Assembly: GCA_050485385.1 (NCBI GenBank)
Contig: JBJHBG010000088.1
Span: 1-20,742 of the forward strand
DNA: 20,742 nt
From: RECO01 sp050485385
GTDB taxonomy: Bacteria; Pseudomonadota; Alphaproteobacteria; Geminicoccales; Geminicoccaceae
Direction of reading: 5' to 3'
Shown here: positions 1 through 8,160 of the stretch, one piece after another
Position numbering within the stretch: position 1 is the first letter of the stretch
Layout of the letters: each line of letters begins with the position of its first letter
Position numbers and translations under genes: made by a program
The notes under the pieces: generated by a model
What the model was told of the DNA's origin: nothing
The model's database searches: none
Seen by the model: the letters and a program-made list of their open reading frames with translations, nothing else

Positions 1-849
1 CCCTTGGGGGGCGCCATGGCGAGCGTGATCAGCGGGGCCTATTCGCAGCTCAACGTCACCGCCGAGGTCACCGGCGGCACCCTCGACAACCTCCGGCTGA
101 TGCGCGGCGGCCATCTCGAGTTGGCCCTTTCCACCAACGAACAGGCCTTCCTCGCCCGCGCCGGCGACCCGCCCTTCGACGACAACCCGGTCGACAATTT
201 CGGTGGCATCGTCGGTGGCCACGGCATCTACTGGCAGCTCTACACGCTGCGAAGCACGGGCATCGAGAGCATCGCCGACCTCCGGGGCAAGCGCGTCTCG
301 CTCGGTGCGCCGGGCTCGATCGGCAACGACGTCGGCCAGCTCGTCATCGAGGCGCACGGTCTGATGATGAACGAGGACTGGAGGCCCGAGTACCTCGGTC
401 ACGGCGACGGCCCAGGGGCGTTACGGGACGGTCGCATCGACGCCGCCCTCATCATCAGCTCGTTTCCGACCGCCGCGGTGATCGACATCACCAGCACCGA
501 AGGCTCGGACGTCGTCTTCGTCAATCCCGACCCTGACGTCCTGGACGAGCTCATCGCCGATCGTCCCTATTGGGCCAAAGTGGCCATCCCGGCGAGCGCC
601 TATCCCGGCATGGAGGCGGACGTCGAGGGTTCGTTCGGCACGGTGACCATCCTCATTGCCCGCAACGACCTCCCCGACGAGACCGTCTATGCCATCACCA
701 AGGCGTTGCTCGAGAACCCGGACCGGCTCAAGAACGCCCACGCGCTCGGCGCCGAGTGGACGACGGAGAACGCCACCAACGGCATCGAGGGGGTGATCCC
801 GTTCCATCCGGGCGCGGAGGCCTACTTGCGCGAAGCCGGCCTGCTCTAG
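1..849 (+). CDS. TAXI family TRAP transporter solute-binding protein (5' partial)
   Basis: This is the periplasmic substrate-binding component of a TRAP transporter of the TAXI subfamily. It would capture an organic acid and deliver it to the membrane permease encoded next. The window opens inside the gene: reading from base 1 gives PLGGAMASVISG, which matches the conserved segment shortly after the signal peptide in TAXI proteins (compare YPAGGAICRMVN in the second TAXI protein of this window). The signal peptide and first residues are therefore missing, and the apparent in-frame ATG at 16 is internal. Further family marks are IADLRGKRVSLGAPGSIGND near the middle and DGRIDAALIISSFPTAAV after it. 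The stop at 847 is one base before the permease start, so the two are certainly co-transcribed. The ligand is not predictable from sequence. Confidence 0.9.
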   Translation, partial: PLGGAMASVISGAYSQLNVTAEVTGGTLDNLRLMRGGHLELALSTNEQAFLARAGDPPFDDNPVDNFGGIVGGHGIYWQLYTLRSTGIESIADLRGKRVSLGAPGSIGNDVGQLVIEAHGLMMNEDWRPEYLGHGDGPGALRDGRIDAALIISSFPTAAVIDITSTEGSDVVFVNPDPDVLDELIADRPYWAKVAIPASAYPGMEADVEGSFGTVTILIARNDLPDETVYAITKALLENPDRLKNAHALGAEWTTENATNGIEGVIPFHPGAEAYLREAGLL

Positions 850-850
850 A

Positions 851-2785
851 ATGGCGGTCGGCGCCTCTCGCGACGTCCGGGAGGCCCTCGAAGACTGGCG
901 AAGGTGGCCGTGGCTCCTGGCGAGTCTGATCGCGGCCATCTTCACCTCGTTCCAGATCTACACGGCCTACATCGGCACCCTGTCGACGCTCCAGCAGTGC
1001 TACGCGCATCTGGGCTTCGCGATGGTGCTGATCTTCCTGACCAAGCCCATCTTCGGCCCGGAAACGCGGCTCGGTCGCTACCGCTGGTATGTCGATCTGC
1101 CCTTGGCCGTGCTTTCCGCCGTCGTCTGCATCTACGTCGTCGTCAACTTTCTGGAACTCGCCCGCCGCGGCGCCGGGGATGCCACCACGCTCTCGATCGC
1201 GCTCGGCGCCATCACCATCTTGCTGGTGCTGGAGGCGACGCGGCGGATGGTCGGTGCCGCCCTGCCCATCCTCGGCCTGGCCTTCCTCCTCTATGCCGTG
1301 CTCGGGCCGCACATGCCTGGCCCCTTGGCGCATCGCGGCTTCGGCATCGAACGCATAGCCGGCACCCTCTACCTGACTACCTCGGGCATCGCCGGCACGC
1401 CTTTGCAGGTGTCGTCGACCTACGTCGCCATCTTCGTCATCTTCGCCGCGTTCCTCGACGTCTCGGGTGCGGGCAAGTTCTTCATCAACTGGACGTATGC
1501 AGCACTCGCTTGGTTCCGCGGCGGGCCGGCCAAGGTCGCCATCGTCGCTAGCGCCATGATGGGGACGATCTCTGGCAGCGCCGTCGCCAACACCGTTGCC
1601 ACCGGCACGTTCACCATCCCCATCATGAAGCGCGCGGGCCTCCGGCCCGAGCATGCCGGCGCCGTCGAGGCCGCCGCCTCCTCGGGCGGGCAGATCATGC
1701 CGCCGGTCATGGGTGCCGCCGCCTTCATCATGGTCGAGATCATGGGCCGGCCCTATGCCGACATCATGCTGGCCGCGACGATTCCGGCGCTGCTCTACTT
1801 CGCCGCCGTCTTCGCCATGGTCGACTTCCAGGTCGCCAAGCAGGGCATCCGCGGCATCCCGCGGTCGGAGCTGCCGAGCGCCTGGGGGATCTTCAAGGAG
1901 GGCTGGCACCTCCTGGCACCGCTCGTCCTGCTTCTCTATCTGCTCGTGGTCGTCCGCTATACGCCCACGCTTTCGGCCGTCTACGCGGCCATGGCGGTCG
2001 TCGCCGTGAGCTTTCTGCGCCGCGAGACCATGATGGGGCCGACCAAGCTGTTCGAGGCGCTGCGCCGCGGCGGCCATGCGATGCTCGAGGTCGCCGCCGC
2101 CTGTGCGTGCGCCGGCATCGTCATCGGCATTCTGATGCTCACCGGCTTGGCGCTCCGGCTCTCCGGTCTGCTCATCAACTTCGCCGGCGGCAACCTGCTC
2201 ATCCTCATGTTTCTCACCATGGGCGTCTCGATCGTCCTCGGCATGGGCCTGCCGACGTCGGCCGTGTATGTCGTCCTTGCCACGCTGATCGTGCCGGCGA
2301 TGACGCAGATGGGCGTCGACGTCATGGCGGCGCACTTCTTCGTCTTCTATTTCGGCGTGCTCGCCAACATCACCCCACCGGTCGCCATCGCCGCCTATGC
2401 CGGCGCCGGGATCGCCGGGGCGGACCCGACCAGGACGGGCTTCATCGCCTTCAGGCTGGCGTTGGCCGGGTTCATGCTGCCCTTCATGTGGGTCTACAAC
2501 CCGGCATTGCTGATGCAGGGCACCTGGCCCGCCATCGTCCTCGCCGCGGGGACGGGCCTGCTCGGTGTGCTCTGCCTAGCCGCGGCGGTGCAGGGCTACT
2601 TCATCGCCTCGATGGCGAGGATCCACGAGCGCCTGTTGTTGGGTGTCGGGGCCGTGGCGCTGATCAATCCCGGCGGCCACACCGATCTCGCCGGCGCCGG
2701 CATGATCCTGTTGGCGGTGGTGTCCCGCTTCGTCCTGGGCGCGCGTCGGATACCCTCCGAGGCCGAGCAGTTGGCGGCCAAATGA
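851..2785 (+). CDS. TRAP transporter fused permease (DctQ-DctM type)
   Basis: This 644-residue inner-membrane protein fuses the small and large TRAP permease subunits, as is normal for TAXI systems. The N-terminal part (about residues 15-130) has the hydrophobic helices of the small subunit. The rest carries the large-subunit signatures: GTISGSAVANTVATGTFTIP, SSGGQIMPPVMGAAAFIM and, later, GMGLPTSAVYVV with FYFGVLANITPPVAIAAYA. It drives Na+- or H+-coupled uptake of the ligand delivered by the upstream binding protein. Unlike the second permease in this window (869 residues), it lacks the long C-terminal extension. The ATG lies one base after the upstream stop and has no strong Shine-Dalgarno, which suggests translational coupling. 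The stop overlaps the next start as ATGA. Confidence 0.93.
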   Translation: MAVGASRDVREALEDWRRWPWLLASLIAAIFTSFQIYTAYIGTLSTLQQCYAHLGFAMVLIFLTKPIFGPETRLGRYRWYVDLPLAVLSAVVCIYVVVNFLELARRGAGDATTLSIALGAITILLVLEATRRMVGAALPILGLAFLLYAVLGPHMPGPLAHRGFGIERIAGTLYLTTSGIAGTPLQVSSTYVAIFVIFAAFLDVSGAGKFFINWTYAALAWFRGGPAKVAIVASAMMGTISGSAVANTVATGTFTIPIMKRAGLRPEHAGAVEAAASSGGQIMPPVMGAAAFIMVEIMGRPYADIMLAATIPALLYFAAVFAMVDFQVAKQGIRGIPRSELPSAWGIFKEGWHLLAPLVLLLYLLVVVRYTPTLSAVYAAMAVVAVSFLRRETMMGPTKLFEALRRGGHAMLEVAAACACAGIVIGILMLTGLALRLSGLLINFAGGNLLILMFLTMGVSIVLGMGLPTSAVYVVLATLIVPAMTQMGVDVMAAHFFVFYFGVLANITPPVAIAAYAGAGIAGADPTRTGFIAFRLALAGFMLPFMWVYNPALLMQGTWPAIVLAAGTGLLGVLCLAAAVQGYFIASMARIHERLLLGVGAVALINPGGHTDLAGAGMILLAVVSRFVLGARRIPSEAEQLAAK

Positions 2786-4434
2786 TCGGCGTTGCCCGTC
2801 CCGGAGTGGAGGAAACGCTGGCGACCGACGTGCTGGTTCTCGGCGGTGGGCTGAGCGGCCACCGCGCGGCCGTCGCCGCGCGCGAGGCGGGATGCCGGGT
2901 CGTCCATGCCTGGCGCGCCAAGGGCGCCTCGCCCTACATCATCGGCGCCAACGTGCCCTTGGCTCATGCCGACCCGCGCGACACCCCCGAGCAGTTCGCG
3001 GCCGACATGGTGGCAGCCGGTGGCGGCCTCTGCGACGTTCGGCTCGTCGACGCGCTGACCACCAATGCCATCGCTTCCTTCGAGGACCTCGTCCGCATCG
3101 GCGTGCCCTTCGCGCGGGACGGCGAGCGCTATCGCCAGCGGCACCTCTCGGGCAACACCTATCCGCGTTCCGTCTTCATCGCCGAGGGAACCGGCCGCAT
3201 CGCCATCGATCGACTGGCGCGGCAGGCGTCGAAGGTCGGTGTCCGCACGCTCGCCGGCGTTCGCGCCGTGGCCCTCTTGGAAGAGGACGGGACGGTCACC
3301 GGCGCCCTCTTGGCCGACACGCGCCGGGGTCGAATGACGGCCGTGCAGGCCACCTGCACGGTGCTCGCCATGGGCGGCATCGGCCGGCTCTATGCCGACA
3401 GCACCTATCCCGCCGACGTCGCCGCCGACGCCTATGCGCTGGCGCTCGAGGCCGGCGCACGCCTCGTCGATATGGAGTTCGTCCAGTTCGAGCCGGTGGT
3501 CACCGTCTGGCCCGACGGCTGTCGGGGGATGGAGATGCCGACGGCGATGATGGGTGACGGGGCCGAGCTCGTCAACGCCGCGGGCGAACGCTTCATGTTC
3601 CGCCACAATCCGGAGCACGGCGAGAAGCGCATCGAGAAGGCGAGGCTGAGCCTGTGCATCCAGGCCGAGATCGACGCCGGTCGGGGCTTTGCCGACGACA
3701 CCGTCCTGTTCGACACGACCAAGGTTCCGCCGGACCTGCTGGAAGGCTATGTGAGCCACTGCAAGCGGCTGCGCCAGGCCGGGCTGGAGCCGAGGGAGAC
3801 GGGGCCCCGCGTCCGTCCGGCGGCACACAGTCAGATGGGTGGGGTCTTCGTCGACGGTCATGGCCGCACCGATGCGCCGGGCCTTCTCGCCTGCGGCGAG
3901 GCTGCGGGCGGCGTGCATGGCGCGAGCCGCCTGGCGGGCAATGGCGGCGGCGAAACCTTCGCCATGGGCTGGCTGGTCGGCCGAGCGGCGGCCCGAGTGG
4001 CCGAGGGCGGGCGACCGCCTGTCGGTAGCGCAGGTGCTCGCAAGCGAGCGCTGGAGCGCTTCCTCGGGTCGGGCCGAACGGCGGCGGCGCCGGCTGCGGT
4101 CGCCAACCTGATCCGCCAGGCGATGTCGGAGCATGCGGGGCTTTACCGAACTCGTTCGGGCCTGGAGGCGGGCCTGGCGGCCATCGCCGCCGCGCGGAAC
4201 GCGTGTGCGGCGAGACCCGTGAACGCTCTCGACGACGTCCTCCAGGCGCGGTCGCTCCGCAACATGGCCCTTGCGGCCGAACTGATCCTCGAGGCGGCGC
4301 TGACGCGCGAGGAGAGCCGGGGTGCCCACCAGCGCCGGGACTTTCCCGCCGCTTCGGACGCGTGGCTCGGGCACATCGCCTTCGCGCGCCGCGGCGAGGA
4401 CGGCTTCGGGCGCGAGCGATTGGCCATTCACTGA
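2782..4434 (+). CDS. FAD-dependent oxidoreductase, fumarate reductase / L-aspartate oxidase-like
   Basis: The 550-residue flavoprotein starts at an ATG overlapping the permease stop (ATGA); the open frame extends upstream only through the permease gene. An N-terminal Rossmann motif GGGLSG (residues 21-26) binds FAD. SGNTYPRSVF, DMEFVQFEPV (around 230-239), VRPAAHSQMGG (His349) and GEAAGGVHGASRLAGNGG follow the order seen in the SdhA/FrdA/NadB family. In most family members the central motif reads FVQFHP; here Glu237 takes the place of that His, so the substrate is probably not plain fumarate or succinate. No iron-sulfur partner subunit is encoded nearby. Its place between a TRAP transporter and CoA-ester enzymes suggests it oxidises or reduces the imported acid or a downstream intermediate. 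The C-terminal ~130 residues resemble the helical tail of the family. Confidence 0.87.
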   Translation: MIGVARPGVEETLATDVLVLGGGLSGHRAAVAAREAGCRVVHAWRAKGASPYIIGANVPLAHADPRDTPEQFAADMVAAGGGLCDVRLVDALTTNAIASFEDLVRIGVPFARDGERYRQRHLSGNTYPRSVFIAEGTGRIAIDRLARQASKVGVRTLAGVRAVALLEEDGTVTGALLADTRRGRMTAVQATCTVLAMGGIGRLYADSTYPADVAADAYALALEAGARLVDMEFVQFEPVVTVWPDGCRGMEMPTAMMGDGAELVNAAGERFMFRHNPEHGEKRIEKARLSLCIQAEIDAGRGFADDTVLFDTTKVPPDLLEGYVSHCKRLRQAGLEPRETGPRVRPAAHSQMGGVFVDGHGRTDAPGLLACGEAAGGVHGASRLAGNGGGETFAMGWLVGRAAARVAEGGRPPVGSAGARKRALERFLGSGRTAAAPAAVANLIRQAMSEHAGLYRTRSGLEAGLAAIAAARNACAARPVNALDDVLQARSLRNMALAAELILEAALTREESRGAHQRRDFPAASDAWLGHIAFARRGEDGFGRERLAIH

Positions 4435-4457
4435 CCGTTCGATCGAGAGGAGGCACC

Positions 4458-5642
4458 ATGTCGATGCAGCAGACGAAGCCGCTACGGGGGATCAAGGTCC
4501 TCGACTTCACCCGCCTCTACGCCGGCCCGTTCTGCACCATGCTGCTCGCCGACCTCGGCGCCGACGTCGCCAAGATCGAGCCGCCGGGCGGCGATCCGAT
4601 CCGCATGCAGGGACCGCCTTTCCACGACGGTACGAGCCTGAGCTTCCTCGCCGTCAACCGCAACAAACGCTCGATCACCCTCGACACGCGCACCGACGAG
4701 GGGCGCGAGACGGCGCTGAAGCTCGCGAAGGAGGCCGACGTCGTCGTCGAAAACTTCCGGCCCGGCGTGATGGAGCGGATGGGCCTCGGCTACGAAGCGC
4801 TGAAAGCGCAGACGCCGGCCCTCATCTACGTCGCGATGTCGGGCATGGGGGCGACGGGACCGATGAAGGGCAAGGGAGCCTTCGACCTCACGATCCAGGC
4901 CGAGGGCGGCTACATGAGCATCACCGGCGAACGCGACGGCAAGCCGATCAAGCTCGGCACCTCGGTCTTCGACCTCGTCTGCGGCCAATATGCCATGGGC
5001 GCGATCATGACCGCCCTATTTCGTCGCGAGCGGACCGGCGAGGGCGAGCGCATCGAGACCAGCCTCTTCGAGAGCGAGGTCACCTACCTCGTGGATGCCG
5101 CGATGGAGTATCTCCTCGTCGGCACGCATCGGCCGAAATGGGGCTCGGAGCACAGCACCAACGTCCCCTACAAGGCGTTTCCCGCCGCCGACGGGTGGAT
5201 CGTCATCGGCGCTGGCGTGCAGCGCCTGTTCGAAGCCCTGGTGAAGGTCCTCGGCCGCGAGGACCTGCTCGCCGACGCCCGCTTCCGGACCATGGGCGAC
5301 CGCGTGGCGCATCGGGACGAGCTCTATGCCATCCTCGATGCCGAGGTGCTCGCATGGAAGGTGGACGAGCTTTGCGCCGCGCTCGATGCCGCCGCCGTGC
5401 CCGCGGCGCCCGTCAACGACATGCGCCGGGTGTTCGAGCACCCCCAGACCCAGGCGAGAAACATGTTGGTTCACGCACGCACCGCCGACGGCGGCGCGAT
5501 GCCCATGATCGGCTCGGCCATGACCTTCGCGTCGTTCGACGTCGCGGAAGGCTGGACCGCCCCACCGAAACCCGGCGAACACACGGACGAGATCCTTCGA
5601 GACTGGCTCGGTGCCGCACCGGCCAGCGCACGCTCGGCATGA
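4458..5642 (+). CDS. Family III CoA transferase (CaiB/BaiF)
   Basis: This 394-residue enzyme is expected to move CoA from a donor acyl-CoA to a free carboxylic acid, activating the imported substrate without ATP. The N-terminus (GIKVLDFTRLYAGPFCTMLL, then DLGADVAKIEPPGGDPIR) is the family hallmark. Asp143 in KGKGAFDLTIQAEGG is at the position of the catalytic aspartate that forms the acyl anhydride. VVENFRPGVMERMGLGYE and the C-terminal VPAAPVNDM segment are also typical, and the length is normal. The ATG at 4458 follows a GAGAGGAGG ribosome-binding site; the frame is open further upstream but overlaps the flavoprotein gene and has no family similarity there. The CoA donor and acceptor are unknown. 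Confidence 0.92.
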   Translation: MSMQQTKPLRGIKVLDFTRLYAGPFCTMLLADLGADVAKIEPPGGDPIRMQGPPFHDGTSLSFLAVNRNKRSITLDTRTDEGRETALKLAKEADVVVENFRPGVMERMGLGYEALKAQTPALIYVAMSGMGATGPMKGKGAFDLTIQAEGGYMSITGERDGKPIKLGTSVFDLVCGQYAMGAIMTALFRRERTGEGERIETSLFESEVTYLVDAAMEYLLVGTHRPKWGSEHSTNVPYKAFPAADGWIVIGAGVQRLFEALVKVLGREDLLADARFRTMGDRVAHRDELYAILDAEVLAWKVDELCAALDAAAVPAAPVNDMRRVFEHPQTQARNMLVHARTADGGAMPMIGSAMTFASFDVAEGWTAPPKPGEHTDEILRDWLGAAPASARSA

Positions 5643-5655
5643 GGAGGAGCAGGCG

Positions 5656-6099
5656 ATGAGCGATCGCGATCCGGCGCGGATCGACGTGCCGATCGGCACG
5701 AGCGTCACCTTCACCAAAACCGTCTCGGAATCCGACGTCTACACCTATGCCGGCGTTACCGGCGACTTCTCGCCCAACCACATCGACGAGGCCTACATGC
5801 AGGCGGGCGGCTACGGCCGGCGCATCGCCCACGGCACGCTCATGGTGGGGTTCATGTCGGCGGCGTCGTCGCGCTTGCCGCTCGGCCGGACGGTCTCGCT
5901 CGGCTACGACAGGATCCGCTTTCCCGCCCCCGTCTTCTTCGGCGACACCATCACGACGGAATACAAGCTGGTCTCGATCGACGAGGAGAAGCGGCGGGCC
6001 TATGCCGAGGTGACCTGCACCAACCAGGACGGCAAGGTTGTGGCTGCCGGCATCAACGTCCGGGCCTGGGTCGACGGCTCGAAGGCAGAGCGGTCATGA
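5656..6099 (+). CDS. MaoC-like (R)-specific hydratase, single hot-dog domain
   Basis: A 147-residue protein with the size and signature of a single hot-dog MaoC dehydratase. The stretch GDFSPNHIDEAY supplies the hydratase pair Asp37 and His42, followed by GRRIAHGTLMVGFMSA, the substrate-tunnel helix of PhaJ/MaoC enzymes. It probably hydrates a 2-enoyl-CoA, or dehydrates a 3-hydroxyacyl-CoA, with R stereochemistry. The chosen ATG has a strong AGGAGGAG site a few bases upstream and sits 13 bases after the CoA-transferase stop. The stop overlaps the next start as ATGA. Finding both a MaoC hydratase and a crotonase in one operon hints at two hydration steps or two stereochemical routes. Confidence 0.9.
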   Translation: MSDRDPARIDVPIGTSVTFTKTVSESDVYTYAGVTGDFSPNHIDEAYMQAGGYGRRIAHGTLMVGFMSAASSRLPLGRTVSLGYDRIRFPAPVFFGDTITTEYKLVSIDEEKRRAYAEVTCTNQDGKVVAAGINVRAWVDGSKAERS

Positions 6100-6875
6100 G
6101 CCATCTCCTCGTCGAGGAGCGGGACGGGATCGTCATCCTCACCCTCGACCGGCCGGACGCGCTGAACGCCATCACCCAGGCCCTCGCCCAGGACATCGAG
6201 GCTGCGCTGGTAGGCATTGCCGGGCGCCGCGAGGTCCGCGTCGTCGTCATCGCCGGCGCCGGCGGGCGCGCCTTCTCCGCCGGCACCGACCTCAAGGAAA
6301 GGCGCGACCTCGATGCCGACGGTAAGTGGGCGCAGAGCGCGGCCTTGCGGAAGGCGAACGAGGCGATCTGGAACCAGCCGCAGCCGGTGATCGCGGCGAT
6401 CGGCGGCTATTGCCTCGGCGGCGGCTTCGAGATCGCCTGCAACTGCGATCTGCGGATCGCGGGGGAGGATGCCGTCTTCGCCTGGCCCGAAATGCAGCTC
6501 GGCGCCTATCCGGGCGGCAGCGCCGGGGTCGTCTTCCCCCGCCTCGTCGGCCGCGCCAGGGCGAAGGAGCTGTTCTTCACGGCGCGCAGGGTCGAGGCCG
6601 ACGAAGCGCTGGAGCTGGGTATCGTCGAGCGGGTGGTGGCGAAGGGCCGTCACCTCGAGGCGGCGATCGAGCTGGCGGAGACGATCAAGGTCAACTCCAG
6701 CCCCCTCGGTGCCGCCGCCGTCAAACGGATGGTGAACTACGGCACCGACATGAGCACGGGCGATGCCCAGGCCCTCAACGAAGCGCTGCGCCGCCCGCTG
6801 GAGGCAACCAAGGACTACGAGGAAGGCATCAGGGCCTTCTTCGAGAAGCGCCGCCCCGTCTGGCGCGGCGAGTAG
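6096..6875 (+). CDS. Enoyl-CoA hydratase/isomerase (crotonase family)
   Basis: This 259-residue crotonase-fold enzyme acts on CoA thioesters. The oxyanion-hole region AGGRAFSAGTDLKE (about 55-68) and the segment GGGFEIACNCDLRIAGED lead to two glutamates, Glu112 and Glu132 (in WPEMQLGAYPGG), that match the catalytic pair of classical enoyl-CoA hydratases. Hydration or dehydration is therefore more likely than a decarboxylase or ligase variant, although substrate specificity in this family is broad. Its ATG overlaps the MaoC stop, so it is translationally coupled. Together with the CoA transferase and acyl-CoA dehydrogenase it recalls the CaiB/CaiD/CaiA set of carnitine metabolism, but that is a resemblance of enzyme classes and not an assignment. 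Confidence 0.92.
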   Translation: MSHLLVEERDGIVILTLDRPDALNAITQALAQDIEAALVGIAGRREVRVVVIAGAGGRAFSAGTDLKERRDLDADGKWAQSAALRKANEAIWNQPQPVIAAIGGYCLGGGFEIACNCDLRIAGEDAVFAWPEMQLGAYPGGSAGVVFPRLVGRARAKELFFTARRVEADEALELGIVERVVAKGRHLEAAIELAETIKVNSSPLGAAAVKRMVNYGTDMSTGDAQALNEALRRPLEATKDYEEGIRAFFEKRRPVWRGE

Positions 6876-6887
6876 GAGGCGAGTGCC

Positions 6888-8033
6888 GTGCAGTTCTGGC
6901 CGAGTGACGAACAGGCCGAGGCGCTCGAGGCTTGGCGCCGCTTCGTCCAGCGCGAGATCGCGCCGCGGGTGGAGCCCTACCGCGACCGCCTCATCCCCAA
7001 GGCCCTGGCGCACGACCTCCTCGCCCTCACCGGCCCTTACGGTGTCGGCACCGGCTGGGTCGGCGAGCCCGATGGCGGGCTCGGCCTCGACTTCGTCTCC
7101 TCGGGCCTGCTCTACGAGGAACTGGCGCGCACCAGCCCCGACCTCGCCGGCCTCGCCTTCGTCAACGAGGGGGCGGCCCTGAAGATCGCGCGCACGGGCT
7201 CGCCGGCGATGAAGGAGCGCTATCTGGCGCGTCTGCTCGCGGGCGAGCTGATCGGTTGTTCGGCGATCAGCGAGCCCAGCGCGGGTTCGGACGTGCGCGG
7301 CATGGGTGCGCGGGCGGTGAAGGAGGGAGACCGCTACCGGCTCAAGGGCGAGAAGTCCTGGATCTCCAATGCGAGCCTCACCGACCTCGTGGTGGTCGTC
7401 GTCCGCAGCGAGGAGGAGGGCTTCGTCATGTTCCTCCTCGACCGCGAGGAGCACGGCTTCGAGACGCGCGAGATCGAGAAGCTCGGCCTCAACGGCTGGT
7501 CCTTGGGGCAGATCTTCCTCGACGACGTCGTCGTCACGGCGGACGACATGCTGGGTGGGCCGGGCGACGGGCTTCGCGAATCGATGAAGGGCTTCGAGCG
7601 GTCGCGCTGCTTCATCTCGCTCCTCGCCCTGGGTATCGCCCGGTCGGCACTCGATGCCGCGATCGCCTATGCCGGCGAGCGCAGCCAGTTCGGCCAGCCC
7701 ATCGCCAGCCGTCAGCTGGTCCAGAACCACATCGCCCGGATGGCGACGGACCTCGATGCGGCACGGCTCATGGTGTGGCGTGGTCTGGCCCTCATGGACC
7801 AGGGCGGCCAGCACAACAAGGAGGCGGCGATGGCCAAGTCCTTCGCCACAGAAAAGGCGGTCGAGATCGCCTCCGCCGCCATTCAGGTCCATGGGGCGGC
7901 CGGCATCGCCCGCGAGTTCGGGATCGAGCGCCATCTCCGCAACGCGCGCATGCTGACCATTCCCGACGGCACCACCGAGATCAACCGCCTGATCATCGGC
8001 CGCGAACTCCTCGGCGTTGCTGCGTTCACCTGA
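6888..8033 (+). CDS. Acyl-CoA dehydrogenase
   Basis: A 381-residue FAD-dependent acyl-CoA dehydrogenase that introduces an alpha,beta double bond into an acyl-CoA and passes electrons to electron-transfer flavoprotein. Visible signatures are CSAISEPSAGSDVRG (flavin and substrate binding), GEKSWISNAS, the segment ERSQFGQPIASRQLVQNHIA, and the C-terminal IPDGTTEINRLIIGRELLG. Where medium-chain enzymes have the catalytic Glu in YEGT, this protein has Asp360 (PDGT), a variant known among family members. The start is GTG at 6888, set by an AGGAGG site at 6874-6879 with good spacing. It is the last gene of the operon; the following 127 bases carry two weak hairpins before a convergent gene. Confidence 0.93.
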   Translation: MQFWPSDEQAEALEAWRRFVQREIAPRVEPYRDRLIPKALAHDLLALTGPYGVGTGWVGEPDGGLGLDFVSSGLLYEELARTSPDLAGLAFVNEGAALKIARTGSPAMKERYLARLLAGELIGCSAISEPSAGSDVRGMGARAVKEGDRYRLKGEKSWISNASLTDLVVVVVRSEEEGFVMFLLDREEHGFETREIEKLGLNGWSLGQIFLDDVVVTADDMLGGPGDGLRESMKGFERSRCFISLLALGIARSALDAAIAYAGERSQFGQPIASRQLVQNHIARMATDLDAARLMVWRGLALMDQGGQHNKEAAMAKSFATEKAVEIASAAIQVHGAAGIAREFGIERHLRNARMLTIPDGTTEINRLIIGRELLGVAAFT

Positions 8034-8160
8034 CCATCGTTCGAAGGTGCGATGCCGTTTGCCCGACGGATCGTCGGCTGGCGGGCGTCGTGTCCGGCCG
8101 AGGCCCGTGCCCTGGAGACGAGCGGCGCCGTGGGCGTGATGGGGTCGAGCCCCATCGCCC
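8034..8160. terminator. Convergent intergenic region with two hairpins, weak terminator candidate
   Basis: This 127-base gap separates two genes that converge. Two perfect inverted repeats are visible: CCGACG-gat-CGTCGG at 8063-8077 and GATGGGG-tcgag-CCCCATC at 8138-8156. Either could end transcription of one of the two operons or protect 3' ends. Neither is followed by a run of T in either direction, so they are not classical intrinsic terminators. No coding sequence was seen. Confidence 0.35.

Noticed and set aside
728..2335. Long minus-strand open frame opposite the first TRAP permease
   Set aside because: Low-complexity, Arg/His/Asp-rich translation with no family similarity, opposite a clear permease. 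It is a GC-skew shadow.
2107..2781. Upstream extension of the flavoprotein frame
   Set aside because: It overlaps the permease in another frame and gives an Arg/His-rich sequence. The Rossmann motif begins just after the ATG at 2782.
6000..7934. 644-codon minus-strand open frame opposite the enoyl-CoA hydratase and acyl-CoA dehydrogenase
   Set aside because: It covers two well-supported genes on the other strand and its translation has no recognisable domain.
4458..8033. Carnitine cai operon
   Set aside because: The enzyme classes match CaiB, CaiD and CaiA, but MaoC and a flavoprotein are added, caiC and the betaine transporter caiT are missing, and no carnitine-specific residues could be verified.
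8034..8160. Classical rho-independent terminator
   Set aside because: Two hairpins exist but neither is followed by a T run, so only a weak terminator candidate was recorded.
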